Position numbers and translations under genes: made by a program. Positions 59,971 through 64,000 of a DNA stretch of 64,000 nucleotides are shown piece by piece. The first letter of the stretch is position 1. Each line of letters opens with the position of its first letter. The DNA is taken from contig JAFWNY010000018.1 of the NCBI GenBank assembly GCA_017510075.1, forward strand, positions 26,579-90,578. The letters run 5' to 3'. The notes under the pieces were generated by a model that had not been told where the DNA came from, made no database searches, and worked only from the letters and a program-made list of their open reading frames with translations. Source of the DNA: Candidatus Saccharimonadota bacterium. GTDB taxonomy: Bacteria; Patescibacteriota; Saccharimonadia; Saccharimonadales; Saccharimonadaceae.

Positions 59971-60047
59971 GGCCGTATAGACAAGTGGCTTAAGTCACAG
60001 GGTTTTCAGCCCTGCATTCGTGGGTTCAAATCCCACTGCGGTCACCA
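59971..60047 (+). tRNA. tRNA-Glu(TTC)
   Basis: Acceptor GGCCGTA/TGCGGTC, loop TTTTCAG, stem CAGGG/CCCTG, encoded CCA. Confidence 0.88.
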
Positions 60048-60121
60048 GTAGGGATAGTGTAACGGTAGCACTACGGTCTCCAAAGCCGTCTGTTTGGGTT
60101 CAAATCCTAATCCCTGCGCCA
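60048..60121 (+). tRNA. tRNA-Trp(CCA)
   Basis: Acceptor GTAGGGA/TCCCTGC, loop CTCCAAA, stem ACGGT/GCCGT, discriminator G as in bacterial tRNA-Trp, encoded CCA. Reads UGG only. Confidence 0.86.
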
Positions 60122-60123
60122 AT

Positions 60124-60200
60124 GCCCCTTTAGCTCAGTGGTTAGTAGCACCTGCCTCTTAAGCAGGGTGTCCTGAGTTCGAATCTCAGAGGGGGCACCA
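60124..60200 (+). tRNA. tRNA-Lys(CTT)
   Basis: Acceptor GCCCCTT/AGGGGGC, loop CTCTTAA, stem CCTGC/GCAGG, encoded CCA. Confidence 0.9.
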
Positions 60201-60208
60201 TTAACAAT

Positions 60209-60344
60209 GTGCCTCGTGGAAATTAGACCCCGAAACTGCATCGACTTGCAAGCGGTAAAGAAGTAGGGCGGAAACGTTACGTCTGAGTAGAAATAGTTTG
60301 CAAAGGAAAGGGCGTAATCCAGGGTTCGAGCCCCTGGCGAGGCG
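60209..60344 (+). ncRNA. 136-nt tRNA-like unit, possible insertion
   Basis: Acceptor GCCTCGT/GCGAGGC and a normal T-arm CCAGG-GTTCGAG-CCCTGG flank about 90 nt of unassigned sequence rich in hairpins (for example CTTGCAAG). It may hold an intron or a giant variable arm. No CCA encoded. Confidence 0.5.
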
Positions 60345-60347
60345 TCC

Positions 60348-60423
60348 GGCACCTTGGCATAGCGGATTGTGCAGCGGCCTTTTAAGCCGTTTTAGAGAGG
60401 TTCAACTCCTCTAGGTGCCACCA
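60348..60423 (+). tRNA. tRNA-Lys(TTT)
   Basis: Acceptor GGCACCT/AGGTGCC, loop CTTTTAA, encoded CCA. Confidence 0.86.
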
Positions 60424-60424
60424 C

Positions 60425-60512
60425 GCTGGTTTAGCCCACTAAAGAGATGGTGGAGCCTGTAAAGCTCCCAAGCTAACGCTTCCGCAGAGTGCGATACTCT
60501 GAACCAGCACCA
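60425..60512 (+). tRNA. tRNA-Tyr(GTA)
   Basis: Class II with long variable arm. Acceptor GCTGGTT/AACCAGC, loop CTGTAAA, stem GGAGC/GCTCC, encoded CCA. Confidence 0.9.
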
Positions 60513-60515
60513 TTT

Positions 60516-60590
60516 ACTCCCATAGTGTAATAGATAGCACAAGTGTGTTCTAAGCATTTAGTCTGGGTGCAAATCCTAGTGGGAGTGCCA
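60516..60590 (+). tRNA. tRNA-Arg(TCT)
   Basis: Acceptor ACTCCCA/TGGGAGT, loop GTTCTAA, discriminator G, encoded CCA. Confidence 0.8.
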
Positions 60591-60665
60591 GCCCTGGTAG
60601 GCTAATGGATAGACCACAACGCTACGGACGTTGTCGTGCGTGTTCGAGTCGCGCCCAGGGCGCCA
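60591..60665 (+). tRNA. tRNA-Arg(ACG)
   Basis: Acceptor GCCCTGG/CCAGGGC, loop CTACGGA, stem CAACG/CGTTG, discriminator G, encoded CCA. A34 would need host TadA to become inosine. Confidence 0.9.
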
Positions 60666-60666
60666 T

Positions 60667-60740
60667 TGCCGTGTAGTTTAATGGTAGAACGTCTGTCTCT
60701 GGAACAGAAGAACTTGGTTCGAGTCCAAGCGTGGCAACCA
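60667..60740 (+). tRNA. tRNA-Gln(CTG)
   Basis: Acceptor TGCCGTG/CGTGGCA, loop CTCTGGA, stem TCTGT/ACAGA, encoded CCA. Confidence 0.9.
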
Positions 60741-60814
60741 AGGGGGTTAGCTCAATGGCAGAGCAGACGTCTTATACACGTCCGACGAAAGTCCGATTCT
60801 TTCACCCCCTACCA
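60741..60814 (+). tRNA. tRNA-Ile(TAT)
   Basis: Acceptor AGGGGGT/ACCCCCT, loop CTTATAC, stem GACGT/ACGTC, encoded CCA. It would read AUA directly, without lysidine; uncommon in bacteria. Confidence 0.82.
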
Positions 60815-60815
60815 C

Positions 60816-60889
60816 TGCCGTGTCGTCTAATGGTAGGACTAACGGTTTTGAGCCGTTCAATCTACGTTCGAATCGTAGCGTGGCAACCA
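60816..60889 (+). tRNA. tRNA-Gln(TTG)
   Basis: Same acceptor as the tRNA-Gln(CTG) at 60667; loop TTTTGAG, stem AACGG/CCGTT, encoded CCA. Likely a duplication pair. Confidence 0.9.
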
Positions 60890-60892
60890 CAT

Positions 60893-60966
60893 GAGCCGTT
60901 GGCCGAGTGACTAGGCGGCTGTTCGCAAAGCAGAGGAGGGTGGTTAAAATCCGCCACGGCTCTCCA
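60893..60966 (+). tRNA. tRNA-Cys(GCA)
   Basis: Acceptor GAGCCGT/ACGGCTC, loop TCGCAAA, discriminator T (the Cys identity base), encoded CCA. Anticodon stem is weak, so the assignment leans on the discriminator. Confidence 0.72.
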
Positions 60967-60971
60967 ATATG

Positions 60972-61048
60972 GTGTCTGTAGCTTAAATGGCTAAAGCGCC
61001 AGTTTGTGGCACTGGTACATCTGGGTTCGAATCCCAGCGGACACACCA
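60972..61048 (+). tRNA. tRNA-His(GTG)
   Basis: Acceptor GTGTCTG/CGGACAC, a G at position -1, loop TTGTGGC, stem CCAGT/ACTGG, discriminator A instead of the usual C, encoded CCA. Confidence 0.84.
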
Positions 61049-61070
61049 TGCAAATGTGAATTGGTTATGC

Positions 61071-61106
61071 TATAATAGAGTTGCAGGTTCTGGACGCCTT
61101 ACCTGC
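61071..61106 (+). promoter_or_regulatory. Promoter-like box and hairpin after the tRNA array
   Basis: ATGCTATAAT (-10 at 61071-61076) followed by hairpin GCAGGT/ACCTGC (61083-61106) without a T run. Confidence 0.45.
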
Positions 61107-61128
61107 CCAAAAACGATTGTAAATATGG

Positions 61129-61134
61129 TATAAT
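61129..61134 (+). promoter_or_regulatory. Phage module promoter 4 (-10)
   Basis: ATATGGTATAAT followed by the leader AAGACACAATCGC that also begins module 1; an AAAAACG stretch lies about 20 bp upstream. Confidence 0.6.
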
Positions 61135-61148
61135 TTCAATAAGACACA

Positions 61149-61181
61149 ATCGCACGCATCTAAATGATGGGTGTGATTTTT
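61149..61181 (+). terminator. Leader terminator of phage module 4
   Basis: ATCGCACGCATC (61149-61160) pairs with GATGGGTGTGAT (61166-61177) with one mismatch and a T5 run follows. It lies between the promoter and the tail fibre gene. Confidence 0.8.
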
Positions 61182-61213
61182 GTTTCCACCTAGAACAGAA
61201 AGACGAGGTTTTA

Positions 61214-62182
61214 ATGAGACTAAGTGTTACAACTACAAAAGTAGAAATCATACAGCCTAGCTCTGTGAACCAGGGCGAATACAATGTGACTGTGTGCGAG
61301 TTCGAGTTCAGCAACTTGTTTGATGACCTCGTTAAAAAGGCTGTTTTTACAGACTTGGAGACGGGGGATGCTTATGAAATGCCAATTCTCGACGATAAAT
61401 GTAATATACCGGTAGAGGTATTACGCCATAAAGGCGACATCAAAATTGGCGTTTATGGATACGAAGTAGATGGCGAAGACCTAAAGTTACGCTATTCTCC
61501 TATTCCATCACGAGCCAAAGTTAATCCAGGTTCTTATAACCCAGATGTCAAAAATCCAGGCGAGGTCACACCTACACAATTTGAGATTTATGAGCAAAAA
61601 CTCAACGATGGATTAAAAGAAATTGATGATGCTGTTGCTGACCTTGAAGAAAAACGCGACAGTGGGTATTTTGATGGTCCAAAAGGCGACAAGGGAGATA
61701 AAGGCGACAAAGGTGATAAGGGGGACACCGGAGAACAAGGGCCACAGGGAGAGCAGGGTGAAAAAGGTGATACCGGCGCTACAGGACCACAAGGACCGCA
61801 GGGTGACAAAGGAGATAAGGGGGACAAAGGTGATACTGGTGCGAAAGGCGAAACCGGTGAGCAGGGCCCTAAGGGTGAACAAGGAGAAAAGGGTGATACC
61901 GGCTCCAAAGGTGATAAAGGCGACAAAGGTGACAAAGGCGATGCTGGAGAGCAAGGGCCACAAGGTGAGAAAGGTGACGACGGTGATACTGGTCCACAGG
62001 GTCCACAAGGGATTCAAGGTAATCCAGGACAAGCCGCCACTGTTGCGGCTGGGACTACCACCGTCAACTTTGGGCAAACCACCGACTCTGTATCTATCAC
62101 TAACTCTGGCACCTCTTCTGCTGCCGTTTTTGATTTCGTATTCAACTTTACCTTTGCAGATGGTAATAACATATCATATTAA
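61214..62182 (+). CDS. Collagen-like tail fibre with baseplate-type N-terminus
   Basis: 322 aa. Residues 1-120 resemble the BppU-type baseplate N-terminal domain ([20 protein letters not shown]). A short coiled coil (about 120-150) leads into about 40 Gly-X-Y triplets (about 155-282; [24 protein letters not shown]), a collagen-like triple-helix rod. The last 40 residues form a small trimerisation-like beta domain. It should link the baseplate to the receptor-binding protein encoded next. Confidence 0.85.
   Translation: MRLSVTTTKVEIIQPSSVNQGEYNVTVCEFEFSNLFDDLVKKAVFTDLETGDAYEMPILDDKCNIPVEVLRHKGDIKIGVYGYEVDGEDLKLRYSPIPSRAKVNPGSYNPDVKNPGEVTPTQFEIYEQKLNDGLKEIDDAVADLEEKRDSGYFDGPKGDKGDKGDKGDKGDTGEQGPQGEQGEKGDTGATGPQGPQGDKGDKGDKGDTGAKGETGEQGPKGEQGEKGDTGSKGDKGDKGDKGDAGEQGPQGEKGDDGDTGPQGPQGIQGNPGQAATVAAGTTTVNFGQTTDSVSITNSGTSSAAVFDFVFNFTFADGNNISY
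61676..62035 (+). repeat. Collagen-type GXY coding repeats
   Basis: Nine-base GGNNANNNN-like triplet repeats coding Gly-Asp-Lys, Gly-Pro-Gln and Gly-Asp-Thr runs; prone to length change by recombination. Confidence 0.85.
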
Positions 62183-62190
62183 GGAGGTTT

Positions 62191-63801
62191 ATGGGAAACG
62201 TCTTAGTTAATAAAGCAAGCCTTGATGATATCGCAGATGCAATCCGCGATAAAAATGGCACACAAAATACTTATACGCCTGCGCAGATGGCAGGGGCAAT
62301 TACAGCTTTACCAACTGGTATTTCTGATGTGGAATCGGTAGCTATTACAAATAAATCTGCCTTTGAGAATCTCTCATTTTCTGGCACTTATCTAACAATC
62401 CCGCTAGCAGTGACGGTTTTACCAGCCAATGCGCCACAATGGACGCAGGTGCTAGTGTCCGACTCAAGTATGATTCACGTACTAGATAATGGTGATGGAA
62501 CACATAGCCTACATATCCTTAAAGGCGGTACCTGTACGGTGACAGTAAAGGATTATTCCGGTACCATCTCTGACACCATGACGGTTACAATTAACCAGGC
62601 ACTAGAAGATATCTCGTTTGCCTACACTTCACTTTCTGTTGCAGAAGGAGGCACTCGTCAGCTCAATGTGATGTTCAAGCCCTCCACAGCTACGGACCAG
62701 CGCATCACATGGTCAAGTTCGCACCAAGATATTGTCGTGGACCAAAACGGCTTGGTAACTGCGAATGGCACCGGCTCGGCTACGATTTCGGCTTACAGTC
62801 CTGCGCTAGAGAAAACTATTACGGTGAATATCGAGGTGGCTGCAACTCCGGACACTACGGACTGGACCGACGTGAAGCAGAACTGGCAGAATTACGGTGT
62901 TGGCTCCATCCTACCAAGTACGCTTACCTACAACAACACCACATATACTCCGAACTGGATTGTTGTGGACGCGAACTACGATGTAACCTTGCCGGATGGA
63001 ACGAGCGCTAAAGCCACGATTATCATGATGGACCACGCGTTACCGTTCACTCGTCGATATTCTACCGAGTCCAAAACTGCGTGTGATTCCGCTACGGAAC
63101 CGGTAGCTTTGGCAGATACGTATTATTACGGGTATAATGGCTCCACTTATACGAAATTAAACGTGGAAGTTGGCGACGCTTTGCCATATAGTGACTACAC
63201 AGCTATTTATAAGACCGGTTTGAATATGACAAAGGGCTTTACTGCACTCAACAACGCATATATCAACCGTTGGGATGGCTCACAACTCCGAGCAATCTTG
63301 AACTCGGATGCAGATAATGTTTCTACCAGCTACACACCAGTTCATATTACTGACCGTTGTGATTATACCGGCAAAGGCTTCCTGCAACTTATACCTCCGG
63401 AATTGGTGGCTGTCGCAGGTAAAATTAAGGTTCCAACCGTGAACAACAATAGCTGTTTTGATGGCGATGTTTACGAAACTGAGGACTTGTTCTGGATTCC
63501 GTCTGCTGGACAAATGCAGTTCAAACCGTCAGACTGGGATGGCCGTCCGGTTGCTAAGAATACAGCCGAAGGTGAGCCGTTCCAATATTACCTTACCAAT
63601 ATTCCTACGGCCAATAATAATAGCTCTACATATCGTCAGTTTGCACAGTTAGGACAAACCTCTAATGGGCAATATTGGCTGCGTTCCGCGAATTATTCCA
63701 ACGCGAACAACGAGTTAAACGGGCAGTCTGATGGCTCGCTCAACACCAACCGCGCCAGCGCCCAGTATCGCCTGCTTCCGGCTTGTGCAATCATCCACTA
63801 A
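62191..63801 (+). CDS. Phage receptor-binding-like protein, candidate DGR target
   Basis: 536 aa, ATG after AAGGAGGTTT. The N-terminus (SLDDIADAIRDKNGTQNTYT) is a common tail-tip start. Two Ig-like domains follow (about 45-215), the second a Big_2 type (RITWSSSHQDIVVDQNGLVT). The C-terminus (about 225-536) ends DLFWIPSAGQMQF ... GQYWLRSANYSNANNELNG ... YRLLPACAIIH, resembling DUF6273/C-type-lectin-like domains. The final ~45 codons are rich in AAC/AAT codons. Hairpins right after the stop and an Avd-like gene next door make this the likely DGR target, with the variable region at the 3' end. Confidence 0.75.
   Translation: MGNVLVNKASLDDIADAIRDKNGTQNTYTPAQMAGAITALPTGISDVESVAITNKSAFENLSFSGTYLTIPLAVTVLPANAPQWTQVLVSDSSMIHVLDNGDGTHSLHILKGGTCTVTVKDYSGTISDTMTVTINQALEDISFAYTSLSVAEGGTRQLNVMFKPSTATDQRITWSSSHQDIVVDQNGLVTANGTGSATISAYSPALEKTITVNIEVAATPDTTDWTDVKQNWQNYGVGSILPSTLTYNNTTYTPNWIVVDANYDVTLPDGTSAKATIIMMDHALPFTRRYSTESKTACDSATEPVALADTYYYGYNGSTYTKLNVEVGDALPYSDYTAIYKTGLNMTKGFTALNNAYINRWDGSQLRAILNSDADNVSTSYTPVHITDRCDYTGKGFLQLIPPELVAVAGKIKVPTVNNNSCFDGDVYETEDLFWIPSAGQMQFKPSDWDGRPVAKNTAEGEPFQYYLTNIPTANNNSSTYRQFAQLGQTSNGQYWLRSANYSNANNELNGQSDGSLNTNRASAQYRLLPACAIIH
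63670..63801 (+). other. Candidate DGR variable region
   Basis: Predicted from position: 3' end of the C-type-lectin-like domain from YWLRSA to the stop, immediately before the hairpins. AAC/AAT codons are frequent (SNANNELNG, LNTNRAS). Boundaries are a guess; the template repeat is not in the window. Confidence 0.5.
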
Positions 63802-63807
63802 TCCCCC

Positions 63808-63835
63808 AATCTCCACGCACGCTTGCGTGGAGATT
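63808..63835 (+). repeat. 12-bp hairpin just after the candidate DGR target
   Basis: AATCTCCACGCA-CGCT-TGCGTGGAGATT, a perfect stem with a four-base loop, seven nt after the stop and without a T run. DGR variable regions are typically followed by such a hairpin. A second hairpin, CAGCGC-TT-GCGCTG, is at 63845-63858, followed by ten G. Confidence 0.8.
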
Positions 63836-63902
63836 GTTCATCTACAGCGCTTGCGCTGCGGGGGGGGGGCATGGTATAAAATAAGTATAAGGATATTGAA
63901 TT

Positions 63903-64000
63903 ATGACTGTGCCTGCCGAGAAAAGAAAAGAAGGACGACTCGCTGTATTGGTTAAAGCGCTTGAAGTCGCTAATTACACCAATCAAATTTTGGCGAACAA
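63903..64000 (+). CDS. avd: Avd-like DGR accessory protein, N-terminus only
   Basis: Only 32 codons are inside the window: MTVPAEKRKEGRLAVLVKAL then EVANYTNQILAN. The M-x-V-P-x-x-K-R opening and the KALEVANYT helix match four-helix-bundle proteins that accompany DGR reverse transcriptases. AAGGATATTGAATT precedes the ATG, and a TATAAA element lies between the G tract and the gene. Short length limits certainty. Confidence 0.68.
   Translation, partial: MTVPAEKRKEGRLAVLVKALEVANYTNQILAN

Noticed and set aside
61588..62210. Pro/Ser-rich frames overlapping the collagen region on both strands
   Set aside because: Direct by-product of GXY coding repeats in other frames.

Overview
The window looks like a chromosome segment of a Candidatus Saccharibacteria (TM7/Patescibacteria) bacterium carrying the left ~22 kb of an integrated tailed phage. 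Signs of the host lineage are the very compact gene layout, a ribosomal protein cluster that lacks uL30 (rpmD) and also uL29 (rpmC), short informational proteins, LPXTG-like and FISUMP surface proteins, and promoters of the form TTGACA-N17-TATAAT often ending in TGTGCTATAAT. A release factor 2 with an SPF motif, and coding frames that end normally at UGA, argue for standard UGA-stop decoding (unlike SR1/Gracilibacteria). The lineage call is inference from protein features, not a database result.

Region 1 (1-18.4 kb) is mostly minus strand: a partial GT4 glycosyltransferase, an S41 C-terminal processing protease, the divisome set ftsE-ftsX plus a PcsB-like CHAP hydrolase, pheS-pheT, metG, exonuclease I, a large FISUMP surface protein and a membrane FKBP isomerase. 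Plus-strand genes are an aquaporin-like channel, L-lactate dehydrogenase and a small membrane protein. Region 2 (18.4-29.5 kb) is the S10/spc ribosomal cluster on the minus strand. It is split into two operons by a 1.9 kb sortase-type surface protein gene that has its own promoter; the upstream part ends in a terminator after rpsH and the downstream part (rplF-rplR-rpsE-rplO) restarts from its own promoter. Region 3 (29.8-42.2 kb) is accessory and housekeeping: a sigma-region-4/alpha-CTD fusion regulator, a DUF3841-HicB pair, prfB, a SpoU methyltransferase, an Erm/KsgA-like methylase, dus, murD, a frameshifted ORF6N gene, two look-alike microgene cassettes bounded by inverted repeats, and a 3'-truncated second FISUMP surface gene behind a strongly structured leader.

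Region 4 (42.2-64 kb) is the prophage. It holds a tyrosine integrase, a winged-helix regulator, terminases, an SPP1-like portal, a MuF head protein fused to a CdiA-type tRNase-like toxin domain, scaffold, major capsid, connectors, tail tube, a frameshifted tail chaperone pair, tape measure, a 31-unit tRNA array (28 clear tRNAs covering all 20 amino acids plus three tRNA-like units), a collagen-like tail fibre, and a receptor-binding-like protein with an Ig/DUF6273-type C-terminus. At the very end, two hairpins follow that gene's stop codon and the first 32 codons of an Avd-like four-helix-bundle gene begin. This is the typical left half of a diversity-generating retroelement (DGR), whose template repeat and reverse transcriptase would lie just outside the window.

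Regulatory architecture stands out. Many host single genes have a -10 box 6-7 nt before ATG, implying leaderless mRNAs. The phage modules start with a shared promoter type and a leader that contains an intrinsic terminator, suggesting antitermination control.
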